NCBI GenBank assembly: GCA_037952775.1
Contig: JBANAY010000003.1
Span: 9,238,001-9,302,000 of the forward strand
DNA: 64,000 nt
Direction: 5' to 3'
Origin: Clonostachys chloroleuca
Lineage: Eukaryota; Ascomycota; Sordariomycetes; Hypocreales; Bionectriaceae
Part shown: positions 20,160 through 33,039 of the stretch, in pieces
Numbering within the stretch: the first letter of the stretch is position 1
Layout of the letters: each line of letters opens with the position of its first letter
Translations under genes and position numbers: made by a program
The notes under the pieces: model-generated
Seen by the model: the letters and a program-made list of their open reading frames with translations, nothing else
Database searches by the model: none
Told to the model about the DNA's origin: nothing

Positions 20160-22330
20160 CTAAATCAAACCCAAGACTTCCAACCTTATCCCTGCACAAA
20201 TCTCCGTAAATTCCTCATCACTCACCTTTCCTGTAGTCGTGTATTTGAGCCTGAGAACGCTTTCAATCATGTGACGTAGTCCTTCTTGCCCGTCACGAGG
20301 TATGATCTCCCACTTCTGCCCGTTTCGTACATTGTAGAGTATAACGCGCGGAAGCTTCAGCAAATAGGCATACGCGCATGCCTGTATGGCATGCTGGTAT
20401 GAAAGTTGAGAAACAAATTTAATCTCCCATAAAGATTCAATGCCTCCGACGTTATTTCTATCGGAATTGGACAAAGTTGCCACGATGTCAGCTCGACCAA
20501 CGAGTCGGCATTTCTGATCATCAATGCTGAACCCCCCTCGGCTTCAACCTCGAACCTAAGGTTTGAGGCTAGCCCGCTGAGCTCCCCGCGGAGTCGGCTC
20601 CGTGCCAGAGCAAGGTCTTCAGGTTCTATCCAATCGAAGGCGTGGTTTTTCATCTGGATACTACGCGGGAGATAGCCCGAGAAGCCAGCCTCATAGTCAC
20701 AGGCCTTTCGACAAAGCCACGAAACACCCTGGTGCGAGCAGACTGCAGGAATTGTATCGGTATCACTTTGTATAAGACCAAGTGTGTCCAGAGTTCCAGC
20801 AATATCATACTCGAAGGCCGCGACAACGACTAGACCATTCAAATCGCTCACCGCTTCGTGGAACCTCTTTCCTCTGTCCGAAACTACAATATCCAGGAGC
20901 TCAATGTGCTCATTCTTCGGTAGAGGTGAGAGCGCTCGAATGCATAAGTGGCTATTAACAATGGCGTCGAGATCTTCATCCTTTATGTGCCGGGCTATGT
21001 CCCGGACCACGATCGAGCGTGGCAGGGTAAGCCCACGTTCCAAGGGTCGGCCCGGAGCATTAGGCGGCTTAATTCTGTCCCCATTTTTTGTGATATCGAT
21101 GACCTTGGCTGTCTCGAGCAAAGCTTCGACCGATGTAAAAGGCATGAATTTCTCCTCTTCGTAGTGGACCAAGACAAGCTGTTCCACTGCACGCGTTAGA
21201 GCCACAAAAACCACGTTAGGGCATCTATCATCGGGGAGATTGCGGCCATAATACTTAAAAAATGAGGAGTTGAGGCCGAAGAGTATGACTAAATCACGCT
21301 CGCTGCCTTTGAATTGATGAATGGTGGAAACACATATCTTGCCCTTGATTACCCTGTTATCTAGTGGAACCTCGTCTTCGAGTGATATGGCAATAGGCAC
21401 ACTATACTGCTCCGACAATATATTGACCACTTCCTGCAGAGGCCTATAACTACGTACAGCAGGCGCTATAACTGTGGTATTCTTGGCTCTATAGCGCTTG
21501 ATTAGGGTCTGCAGCTGCTCGGCCAACGTGTCGCTATCCTAACGGTGGTATCTTATGATAATGGGCTTGGGGCCAGGCTTGGAGCTGGTAATATATGATT
21601 CGCCTCTGAGAAAAGTATTATTGATGAACTGATCTGATTGGGTTGACAGCCGAAAGCTTTGGCTTAACTGAGCCCTAACAAAGGGATAAGGGTTGAGGGG
21701 ACCTAATAACTCAGGAGCCGAGGTAAGGTAGCGGTCGTCGGTACCACGAAATCCATAGATGGATTATCTCTTATCTCCCAGAACGACGAGATGTACAGAT
21801 TGACCGCCTATCTTCTGGTCATTGGCGAGGATAAAGCAGTTGGTTAGCCAGAAGAGGAGTCTGGTACAGTCTTGAAACTCGTCTAATACAATAATGTTAA
21901 AGGGTTCAGGACCCCATTAAGGGGACTTATTACAATTAAGTACTTCTTTTCTTTACTCCGCCAGAATAGTATTATCACAAACAAGGGTCCTGAAAAGTAA
22001 GCCAGCTATAGAGTGAAAAGTAAAGGCTTCGCAGTTAGAGTAGGTGCGAAGCTATCGATAAGTTTCCAGCTGAAGTCTCTTTGAGTAGGTAAGCACAGTT
22101 ACTCGTTTGTTTGGGTAGGCAGCTACGATAGCTTCGGCCGTAGCTGTTTTGCCTGAGCCTGGACGAGCCGACATAAGAATATTCCTCCTGCTGTACAGTT
22201 CTGCTATCGCTTGCTGCTCTCCAGATAGGGTAAATAGATATTTCCTTTTCTGATATTTAAGTAAGTTATATATATCTGTAAAGAAGTAATAGGAGCCACG
22301 GAGGCAAAGGACTTAGAACTAGCGTCTTAT
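20160..22330 (-). pseudogene. SF1 UvrD-type helicase fused to RecB/Cas4-type nuclease
   Basis: On the minus strand: a Q-motif-like LFTLSGEQQAIAELYSRR; Walker A SARPGSGKTATAEAIV (about 22175-22130); Walker B IIVLDEFQDC (DEFQD codons at 21869-21883); motif III VVLGDKR-stop-SIYGFRGTD; QSFRLSTQSD; then from 21526 open sequence with motif V VSTIHQFKGSERDLVILF and motif VI VVFVALTRAVEQLVLVHY. About 200 residues later comes a PD-(D/E)XK nuclease: GRADIV (Asp), LWEIKF (Glu-x-Lys) and QACAYAYLL (the QxxxY signature of RecB/AddB/Cas4 nucleases). It stops at 20160. Damage: at least five in-frame stops upstream of 21540, including Gln to TAA in motif III, and a one-base frameshift in a G6 run near 20535 between helicase and nuclease. 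The family suggests DNA end processing. Real function and origin are unknown. Confidence 0.8.
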
Positions 22331-23540
22331 CAGCGCTATAGACCTTTCAGATCACCCTGTACTATTACTAATATTATAACATTTCCTATTACCTACCGGA
22401 GGCTTTCTAGCGTATAAGACTGACTATATACAGGTAACTGAGAGCTATTTCGAGAATAATCAGCCAAGTATCTTAGCTCAAACCTGCAAATCAATATATT
22501 AGAGTAGTAGCTAGCTTAGAATTAAGCACAATATCAGTATGATAGTAAGTAACAACCTACCAGATCAAGTCAGTCTTTATAAAAAAGGCTCGATATCAGG
22601 TTTAGCAAAGCTACTGAAATTGCCTATAGTAATACAGTTCCACCCTAGCGAACATAAGATAGTATCACTTCTCATATATATATATCTGAGGAGCGTTTAG
22701 TAAGGGCAGTATCAGTAATAAATACAGTACTCAGTACCAGGCTTTACTATAGCAGATCGAGAGCAGCAGCTAGTTCCCTACCCGATTAGATATTAGTCCG
22801 ACTGCCGAGGTCTGTAAACAGGACTGGGTAGAAATTTTAGCTATCCTTGAAAATTATAAAATAAGTATAGTTAGCCTCCTGTATTAGTATCTAAGCTATT
22901 GCTAGGAGTTATACCAATAGGTATACTTCCACCTTTCTATCCCTATATTCAGCCCTTACATCAGACTACTATATCTGAACTTAAGAGTTTATAAATAGAG
23001 GCAGGAGTGAACACTCTATTCGCTGCAGGTAATACATATAATACAATTAGCTGGGAATTTCCACTTATATAGTTATATCCTATTACTAATTCAGCTAAAA
23101 TAAATTCTTTCTTTTATAAGTTTTATAGAGCTCGGTTTACAGAAATCCTCTATCGCAGTTATACTATATTATATAGTACCTACAGATATTAGTAGGATTA
23201 TACTAAGAAGCTAAGATATAATAAACGAGTCTAGATTACAGGGTATATACAAGATACTATAACTACTTTTGTTAGTTAAAAATAAAGACTTATCTTATAT
23301 CCGTTAACTTCTGAGATAAGGTATTATTTCTGGATACGATAATTTATAAATCCGCGCCAATAATACCCATAGGCTGACTACTACTTAAGCCCGATGGCTG
23401 ATTAAAATTACTAGTTAAGATACACTAAAGTTACTTCATGAGGAAGGGGGACTAACCTAAATCCATCTGACTCCGAGCGCTGGCGGCACTAAGGCTGATC
23501 GCAGAGAAGCATCCGATATTTTAATATCCATTTTTAAACG
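22331..23540. other. RIP-mutated AT-rich stretch
   Basis: AT-rich, poor in CpA, TpG and CpG. I see no identifiable coding relic. The short less-AT-rich patch at about 23435-23520 is not recognised. Confidence 0.5.
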
Positions 23541-24345
23541 AGGAACCAATCGGCTTTACAGTATTTCTAGTCAGAAGGATAACCAATACGAGGGCATTTA
23601 ACCTGTAGAAGAGAGGAATATATATATAATAACTCAAATATTATAGCTTCTCTTTAGACCATAATATAATACCTTGGTTATTTAATTATAACTTTCAGGG
23701 GCAGCCACGGGGGCGTTTTATAGAGTCCTTGTTATTACTCTTCTTTCCTTATCTATAACTCTTTATAGCCTTATTAGAAACTCCAGCTTCCTATACGAGC
23801 TGAGCGGTCCAGCTCCTAGTCCTCTTATCTCCTTTCTGTTGATATATCTTTAACTTCTTCCACTCCTTAATTAACTCTCTTATATTCATATAGTTCTTCT
23901 CTAGCACAGGTATTAGTTTCTACTCCACTGTATAGTATAGCTTCCTATTAATCAACTCTTCGCCTATAATTTTAACAGCTTCTTATTCACCCTCGGATAT
24001 TTTATCTACTACCGGAGGGGTAGGAGGATCCTCCGCAGATAGACTTATACTAGTACGCTCATTCCTTACCTCTGTATTACTATTCTGGAGACTAGCTATC
24101 TTAACACTTATCTAAATAGCAGGAGCCAGGTATAGTACCTCAATAGAAGAGTCTATCAGGGGATCAGCAGTTTCATCATATATAGGAGCAGGATCTAACT
24201 CGATTTATATATATAACAGCTCTTCAGCAGTAGGAGGCTTATTATTATATATATCTTTCTTAATAATATTAACCAATATATTAGGACCGCTATTAGTAGG
24301 TACTAAAAAAGTTATATCCAGAGTCTGCAGAAGCCTGCTACTATT
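23541..24345 (-). pseudogene. Chromodomain/AT-hook protein, copy 3, RIP-mutated
   Basis: The minus strand aligns with 18810-19520 over most of its length. KRPRGCP then a stop replaces the AT-hook end, and GEELINRKLYYTVE the chromodomain strand. DPAPIYDETADPLIDSSIE and KPPTAEELL match the acidic N-terminal half. Several Trp and Gln codons are TAG or TAA. Upstream of about 24262 the sequence no longer matches copy 2: another open segment, QTLDITFLVPTNSGPNILV, continues in frame, so this copy had a different and perhaps longer N-terminus. Homology also covers about 150 bp beyond the stop. Confidence 0.75.
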
Positions 24346-26759
24346 AATATTCTGATCCCAATTTATATCTTTATTAATAATAATAGTATAATCTATAATC
24401 TTCTATCAGCTCTAGCTTTTCAGGTTCTAGAATAGAACTAGTATATACCGTAAGACTTACTACTAATTTCAGAATTACCATCTGCCTGAATATAGGAAGT
24501 CGAACTAGTTATATTATCTAGCAAAGTAGAAGTACCCAGCACACTTAGCTTAGCACTAGTATTACCATTTAGCTATTTAACTTCCCACAGCTCTTTAATC
24601 AATAGGAGCTCATCAGGTAAACCAGAAGTCTTATCTTTTTTTACTTTAGTTAGTATATAACTTACTTCTATACTGGACCTATTTCTTATACCTATAATCT
24701 CTTTAACAGTCTCCCTAGTACACTAGGGAGACCATATACTATCTAAGTCCTCAGCCGTATTTAGGATTTAGATATAGTTCTGAGGCAAAGAAACTGTATA
24801 CTATTACCTCTTTAACTTTTATAGTATAAGCTACGGAGGTATATATAGTTTGAACTTGAGAGCTATTATAAGAGTCTTAAAAAAAGGGTTATAGGCGGAT
24901 TTAAGCTAAGAGCTAGAGTATTTAGGATCAAAGTAGTATAAGATACTTGGTCTAGTATAGAAGTTAATAGCAGATATAAAGCCAGTATAACTTATAACAG
25001 AGGAAGGCCTCCTTTTATAGACTAATTCCCTACTTTACCCCCTTTCCCTCTAATAATTAGAGTAGTTAAGGATATGGAGCTCAAGCTATCTACCTAAAAA
25101 TAAATTATTACAAATACAGGCTGCTCGGGTTACTTCCCCTAGCTTTCCTATATTAATTATTACCGCTTAACGAAACGAGATAAACCTTATACAGTTAGGG
25201 AGATTAAGGGGCTTAGCTAACTATATATTAAGGCTTACTACTCTCAAGACTGCCTGGGTACCAGATCAACTAATATAAGTATATAACCAGATATAGTAAA
25301 TAGCTCAGCTAGCAGGCTTATTTGCTCTACAGTAGTAAAGTAGTAAATATCCTGATCCTGTTCTCGTATTATCTTATATATAGCTAACTCATATATAAGC
25401 TTGTCCTTCAACCAGCTTGCTTATATCTCTTACTGTATATTCATATATCTCTAAGGTAATAAAAGGTAAGTAGCTTTAAAAAACATCAGAATTAGAATAG
25501 TTCTTCTACTGAGCCTAGTATTTCAGCCAGCAGGCAGAGAATAATAAGGTAGGGATATATATATCCCCTTCTTATCCTACAGCAACTAATACTAAGGTAC
25601 CTTATTAACCCCATCGGGCTATAGCTTTAAAGCAGGTAACTATATTATCCTTCAGTATTTTAAGAATATTATCAGAAAGAGTAATATTATTATAGGCTAG
25701 ATCTAATATAATCAAGTCAGAGTTCAGTATATAGTACCTTAGCTACTGCAGGTAATATACTATTATACTCTGCTTAGGATATCTAGCTATATCTAGAACT
25801 ACTATATAATTATACTTAAAGCAGATTTAATATTATTAGCAGTCCAAAGGAATTTATAGTATATAAAAGTTCAATAGCCTGTATAAGCTAATAATAGTAC
25901 ACTCTTCGCTTAGCGATAATAATAATAATAGTCTGCCTCTATAAAACTTATACTGTCTATCCTCACCCTAGCTCTATCTTCCTAATATATATACCTTCTA
26001 ACTCGGATAAAGGAGTTAAGATAATAGGGAATTATTAATAGTATAGCTACCCCTTGATCAAGGAAACCAGATATAAGGTAGAGGCTAAAACAGACTATTA
26101 GCTAAGCCCGGAGGAACTAAAAATACCTTACTTCCTTATAGCTAACTCTATCCCTGTCTAAACTCTCTTATCTTATATTAAGAGCTAATAACTTTTACTT
26201 ATAGATCCGCTTAAGAGGTAATCTATTAACTCTTATAGTACAGAGATAAGATAGTAAATATGCTGTACTACTTAATTATCTAATATATAATCTCAGCTAG
26301 CGCCAGCTATCTAAAGATTATTATACTACCTTCAGAGATAACTTTTAATATATTAGTATAGCTATATAGTAAGATAGTATTAGATACTTAACTAGATTAC
26401 TACCTTATAAATAAAGAAGTAGAATAATTAAGGCCTTCAGTATATTATTAAGAATATCAAATAAATAATAACTGCGGGAAATAGGGATAGTTTACAGGTT
26501 AGATACTGATAAATATAAATATACTGTTTATATTATAGTTAGGCCTAAGGGTAGTAGGTATATAATAGCGAGGCTAGAAAATAGGAGGGAAAAAGAGACT
26601 GCAGAAGTATATGGAAGGGGCAGTAGGGGACTGGCCGCTTTATAGGCGGTATAAAAGCAGTAAGTAATAACAGGGCCGAAGATTTCCCGATATAGCAATC
26701 GCCCAAATTAGCAGGCTGAACCCGCTATTTCCGAAGGCAGGCAAGCTGTGCCATCTTTT
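24346..26759. other. RIP-mutated AT-rich stretch with unassigned coding traces
   Basis: The minus strand near 24400-24700 keeps readable segments (ELWEVK, LNGNTSAKLSVLGTSTLL), possibly the N-terminal extension of copy 3. The stretch around 25600-25750 has a similarly faint trace. I cannot assign families. At 26620-26750 a patch of more normal composition precedes the retrotransposon relic. Confidence 0.3.
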
Positions 26760-29700
26760 ACTTATATAAGTATTTTATTATACCCTTCAGACTAATAAAT
26801 ATATCTATAACCTTCTAATAAATAATTAATTAAGTACTCTAGGAGTATCTTAATATCTTTATAATTATATATCTTAATAATATTCTAATATTCTTAGATA
26901 ACTTAGATATATATAAGGAATATATATATAAGGTCCTAGAGAAACTAGAAAATATAAATCTCCTAGTAGAATCTAAGAAAAGTTAGTTTTATATTAAAGA
27001 AGTTAACTTCCTAGAATATACTATTTAATTAAATAAAATATAAATAGAAAAAAGTAAAATTATTATAGTTTCTAAATAGGAGGAACTAATAAATATTAAG
27101 GAAGTATAAGCCTTCCTTAGATTTACTAATTACTATTAATAATTTATTAAGGACTATAGAAAGATTACTATACTACTATATAACCTAATAAAGAAAGAAA
27201 AGGAATTTTAATAGAACTTAAAATATTAAAATATATTTAATAATATTAAAAACTATATAACTAATAAACCTATATTATAGATATTTAATCTAATAAAAGA
27301 AGTAGAACTTAAAACTAATACTTTAGATTTTATAATTAGTATATAAATTAGCTAAAGGGATAATAAAGAGAGATTATACCCTATAGTATTCTACTTAAAG
27401 AAACTATATAGTATAGAACTTAATTATCCTATCTATAATAAAGAATTTATAGCTATTATATATATATTTAAAGAATTTAAATACTACTGCCTGGGATTAT
27501 AATATAAGGTTAAAGTATATATAGATTATAAAAATATCTAGTATTTTACTATAATCTAATAACTTAATAGAAAATAAATATACTATACTGAATATTTATC
27601 TAAGTTTAATTATAAAATTATATATTAAAAAGAATTAGAAAATAAAAGAGCTAATACTCTTAGCTAGAAATCTAAATATAAATAAATAATTCTAAAAACT
27701 AATAGATAACTGTTTTTAATAAATAATAAGAGATATTTAGTATAATAAACCTTAGATACTATACTAAAAGAAATAGTATATATTAAAATCCAGATAGATA
27801 TTATACTAGATATAAAGATATTATAGTAAGATATAAGAATAGTATTTATTAAAGAAATCTATAAGTATCTACTCTTAGGATATTAAGGAGTTAAGAAAAT
27901 ATTTAATAGAATAAAATAATATTATAATTACTCTAGTTTATAAAAAGATATATAAACTATAGTTTTAGAATATAATACTTATATATAAATTAAGTCTATA
28001 AGATATAAACCCTATAAAGAACTTAAACTAGTTTTAATATTAGAATAGCTATAGTAATTAATATCCTTTAATTATATTATTAAGTTACTATTATTAATAG
28101 AATCTATAATAGGAGTATAGTATAATAGTATCTTAGTTATTATTAATAGACTTATAAAATATAGGTATTTTATCTTATATAAGGAAATAAGCTCTATAAA
28201 AGACCTTATATACTAATTCCTAAAATATATAGTTAGTTACTATAGACTAAAGAAATAATTTCAGATAGAGGAATAATATTTACCTTTAAATTTTAATAAT
28301 CCCTTATAATATAAATAGGTATTAAGTATAAGCTTTTAATAGCTTACTATCCCCAGAGTAATAGATAAATAGAATATTTAAATTAAATACTAGAATAATA
28401 CTTATAAGTATATATTAATTATAAATAGGATAATTAGATATAACTATTACTAATAGTATAAATTATATATAATAGTTTAATATAAGAATCTACCTAGCTT
28501 ATACTTATATATATAAACTATAGTTATAAGCTAGAATTCCAGAACTAATAAATACTTAATAGACTAGATATATCTACTGCTATACTTATAAAAGAAATAT
28601 TATACTTATTATATATAGAAATAAAGATAGAATTAGAATTTATTTAAAAAAGAATAAAGAAATATTATAATAAAATAAGATTAAAGAAACTAATCTTAAA
28701 GAAGAGAGATAAAATCTATCTACTTTATAAAAATATTATAATAATATAATTAAGTAATAAATTAGATTATAAAAAACTTAGACTATTTAGAATTAAGAAT
28801 AAAAAATTAGATACTAACTATAAACTTTTACTACTAGATATAATATATATCTATCTAGTTTTTTATATTTTATTATTTAAAAAGATACTAGAAAATACTC
28901 TAGATTAAGACTATCTAATTAAGATCTATAAAGAAAAATATAAACTAGAAAAAATACTAAAAAAAGAAATTAGAAATAAATAAATATTCTACTTTATTAA
29001 ATAGAAAGAATATACTAATAATAATAATATCTAGGAATTTACTAAATACCTAAAGAACTATTAGAAGCTTATTTAATAGTATTACTAGATCTAGAAATAC
29101 TTATTCTAATAAACTAAGAAGGAAAAAGCTTTATACTCTCTTAAAGAAATATCAGATTAATCTTAATCTCTAAGAATATAAGCTCAGATAAAGAAGTAAC
29201 CTCTAAAGAAAAAACTACTTTATAAGCTACCTCTTCTACTTCCTCTTATTCTACCTGCTCTAACTCTTTAATACTATTAATACTATAAGATACTACTTAT
29301 ATTATCTTATTAAGCTATATTTTCTTTTATTTATATAAATACTATACTTTAGTACTTATATACTCTAATTCCTCCTCTACTATATCTAGCTCCTCTTTAG
29401 CCTACTAATAATAGATCCTAATATAGTAGATCTACTATATAGATAGCCCTTAAATATTATAGTATAATTAACTATATAATATATATTCTATATAATAAGA
29501 GGAATCTAAAGGAGATATCTAATAAGAGTACTTACCTTAACTCTTATAATAAGAATATACTAGTATAATAGAAGAATTATTCAGAATAGTAAAAAGAAGA
29601 GTATTTCTATAAATTATAGATAACTTAGTTTTTAATACTTTTATTTTAGAAATATAATTAGATAATATAGTATTAGTATAAATAATAAAGGAAGGAAGTT

Positions 29701-30140
29701 AGATAATATACTAACTAGGCTGCTGAATATAGTCTTAAGGATAAAACTAATAGGAAGGGGTATTATATTATAAATAACCCCTGTATTACTTAAAGACTAC
29801 TCTTAGTTATTATATATAATTATATATAGTTAAGTAATATAGTTAATATTCTATATATTAACTATAATACTAGCTAATTACTAATAATATATTCTATATT
29901 ATATATATTATCTTAGTATATATATATATTTATTTTACTAGATAGAATACTCTTTTAGATAGTTATTAATAATATTATCTATATATCTATTATTACTAGC
30001 TCCCTAATACTTATATATTAATAGTAACTTATATTATATAGCCTAAGATAACCTGATTATACTACTCAGAATAATACTCTAATTAGTTTAAACCTAACCT
30101 ACCCTAGACTCTGTCTAGTATAAGTTATCCAACTATTATA
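26760..30140 (+). mobile_element. Ty3/gypsy chromovirus relic 1 (RT-RNase H-IN-chromodomain-3' LTR)
   Basis: Heavily RIP-mutated, plus strand. It starts inside the RT palm (IIYLNNILIFLDNLD, where YLDD is expected). It passes KEVNFLEYT, the RNase H region (LYPIVFYLKKLYSIELNYPI, YNKEFIAIIYIFKEFKYY; 27370-27490) and the H2C2-type zinc region and rve integrase (27850-28400). It ends with a C-terminal chromodomain (YFIKWKEYTNN at about 28990) followed by KYLKNY. After a spacer, a polypurine tract (taggaagggg) precedes a 380-bp 3' LTR. No gag, protease or 5' LTR lies upstream of 26760, so the copy is truncated at its 5' end. Confidence 0.85.
29761..30140 (+). repeat. 3' LTR of chromovirus relic 1 (380 bp)
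   Basis: Starts right after a purine tract and ends ccaactattata. The unmutated version of this terminus can be seen in inverted orientation at 48613 (tgtgacggttgg), so the original LTR ended in CA. The last 230 bp match segments at 32810-33028 and 53310-53543, and inverted copies at 48613 and 50052. Confidence 0.75.
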
Positions 30141-33028
30141 AACTAATACTTTAAACTTTATAATTAGTATATAAATTAGCTAGAAGAATAATAAAGAGAA
30201 GCTATACCCTATAGCCTTCTACTTAAAGAAACTATATAGTATAGAACTTAATTACTCTATCTATAATAAGGAATTTATAACTATTATATATAGATTTAAA
30301 GAATTTAAATACTACTATCTAAGAATATAATATAAGATTAAGATATATATAGATTATAAGAATATTTAATATTTTACTATAACTTAATAACTTAATAGGA
30401 GATAAATATATTATACTAAGTATTTATTAAAATTTAATTATAAAATTATATATTAAAAAGGATTAGAAAATAGAAGAGCTAATACTCTTAGCTAGAAATC
30501 TAAATATAAATAAGTAATTCCTAGGATAAATAGATAATTATTTACTATAAATAATAAAGAATACTTAGTATAAAAAACCTTAAATACTATACTAAGGGAA
30601 ATAGTAGTATATACTAAAGTTTAGATAGATACTATACTAGATATAAAGATATTATAATAGAATATAAGAATAGTACTTATTAAAGAAATCTATAAGTATC
30701 TACTCTTAGGATATTAAAAAGTTAAAAAAATATTTAATAGAATAAGATAATATTATAATTATTCTAATCTATAGAAGGATATATAAACTATAGTTTTAGA
30801 ATATAATATTTATATATAAATTAAGATTATAAAATATAAACTCTATAGAGAACTTAAACTAGTTTTAATATTAGAATAACTATAATAATTAATATTCTTT
30901 AACTATATTATTAAGTTATTATTATTAATAGAATCTATAATAAGAGTATAGTATAATAGTATCTTAGTTATTATTAATAGATTTATAAAATATAGATATT
31001 TTATTCTATATAAGAAAATAAGCTCTATAGAAGATCTTATATATTAATTCCTATAATATATAATTAGCTACTATAGATTATCTAAGGAAATAATCTTAAA
31101 TAAAGAAATAATATTTATCTCTAGGTTTTAGTAATTACTTATAGTATAAATAGATATTAAATATAAGCTTTCTATAGCTTACTACCTCTAGAGTAATAAA
31201 TAAATAGAATATTTAAATTAAATATTAGAATAATACTTATAAGTATATATTAATTATAAATAGAATAATTAGATATAACTATTACTAATAGTATAGATTA
31301 TATATAATAGTTTAGTATAAGAATCTACCTAGTTTATATCTATATATATAAACTATAGTTATAAATTAGAATTCTAGAACTAATAAATACTTAAAGGACT
31401 AAATATACCTACTACTATATTTATAAAAGAAATACTATATTTATTATATATAGAAATAAAAATAGAATTAGAATTTATTTAAAAAAGAATAAAAAGATAT
31501 TATAATAAAATAAGATTAAAAGAACTAATTTTAAAGGAGGGAAATAAAATCTACCTACTTTATAAAAATATTATAATAATATAGCTAAATAATAAACTAA
31601 ACTATAAAAAACTTAGATTATTTAAAATTAAGAATAAAAAATTAGATATTAACTATAAACTATTATTACTAGATATAATATATATCTATCTAGTTTTTTA
31701 TATCTTATTATTTAAAAAAGTATTAAAAAATACTCTAGATTAAGATTATCTAATTAAGATCTATAAAGAGGAATATAAGCTAGAAAAAATAATAAAAAAG
31801 AAGATTAAAAATAGATAAATATTCTATTTAGTAAAATAGAGAGAATATAATAAAAAAGATAATATCTAGGAACTTACTAAATACCTAAAGAACTATTAGT
31901 ACCTAGTATAGTAGTTCTATTAAAAAATAAGAGATCTAAATTAGAAAAATCCTTTTCTAAACCTAAGTAATTTAGATCTATTATAAAAGTAATACTAGAA
32001 AAATAAACCTCTTCTATAGTAAAATACTCAGAGAAATCTAAAGTACCTAATATTTAGTTAAAGGAAAGCTCTTCCTTATCTAACTCTTATAGTCTATACT
32101 GGATCTTCTACTATATCTTACTCTTAATAAAACTATAAATCTTATAGATCTATTAAATATAATCTAGAGCTATAGAAAGATTACTCTAAAGCTAAGTTAT
32201 TTACTAATAAAGAAGTAGAATCTTCTTATCTATATCTAATTCCTTCTTAGCTAATTTTTTCTATTATATAATTAATTTTTTAACTAGAAGAGAGTTAGAA
32301 AAACTTTTAGAATAAGAAAGAAAATTACTTATAATTTAAAACTATTAGTATACTATTATAGTAATAGCTAGAATATATATATTTATTATACCTAGAGGAT
32401 TTTCCCTTAGAAGATATAATATACTCTTTCTATATCTTAAAATATATAGTATAAGGTATATTAGTAGGAAAACTAAATATCTAGATAGTAGAAGAAAGAA
32501 GAGCCTATTTATAAGTCTTCAGATATAGAGGTTTCTAAATATAATTAGATATAATAAATAATATAATATAATTATAATATATAGAGAAAAAAGGAGAAAA
32601 CTTACTAGTTAGATAGAAAAAGATCTTAAGAATAAGACTAATAGGGAGAGAGTATTATATTATAAATAAAGACCTCCCTAATAGGTTATATATATTATAT
32701 ATAGACCTACTTTAGATCTAGGAGTACCTAGAGTAATATACTCTATATATAGTATTATTAAGAGTAATTAAAAGTAATATACTTCTAATACTCTATATAG
32801 AATATATATATATATTTATTTTATTAGATAGAATACTCTTTTAGATAATTATTAATAATATTATCTATATATCTATTATTACTAGTTCTATAATACTTAT
32901 ATACTAATAGTAATTTATATTATATAGCTATATAATAACCTGATTATACTACTTAGAATAATACTCTGATTAGTTTAACCCTAACCTACCCTAGACCCTG
33001 TTCAGTATAAGTTAATCTAACTATTATA
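30141..33028 (+). mobile_element. Chromovirus relic 2 (RNase H-IN-chromodomain-3' LTR)
   Basis: Begins abruptly within RNase H (TNTLNFIISI) immediately after the LTR of relic 1. It then repeats the same order at high similarity: RNase H, integrase (about 30680-31200), and chromodomain region near 31800-31890. After a spacer that differs from relic 1 comes a polypurine stretch and a 376-bp LTR. Stops occur in every frame. It is also 5'-truncated. Confidence 0.85.
32653..33028 (+). repeat. 3' LTR of chromovirus relic 2 (376 bp)
   Basis: Starts tattatattataaata after agggagagag and ends ctattata. Its start and end match the LTR at 29761-30140; the middle of U3 is more diverged. Confidence 0.7.
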
Positions 33029-33039
33029 ATAATACTATA

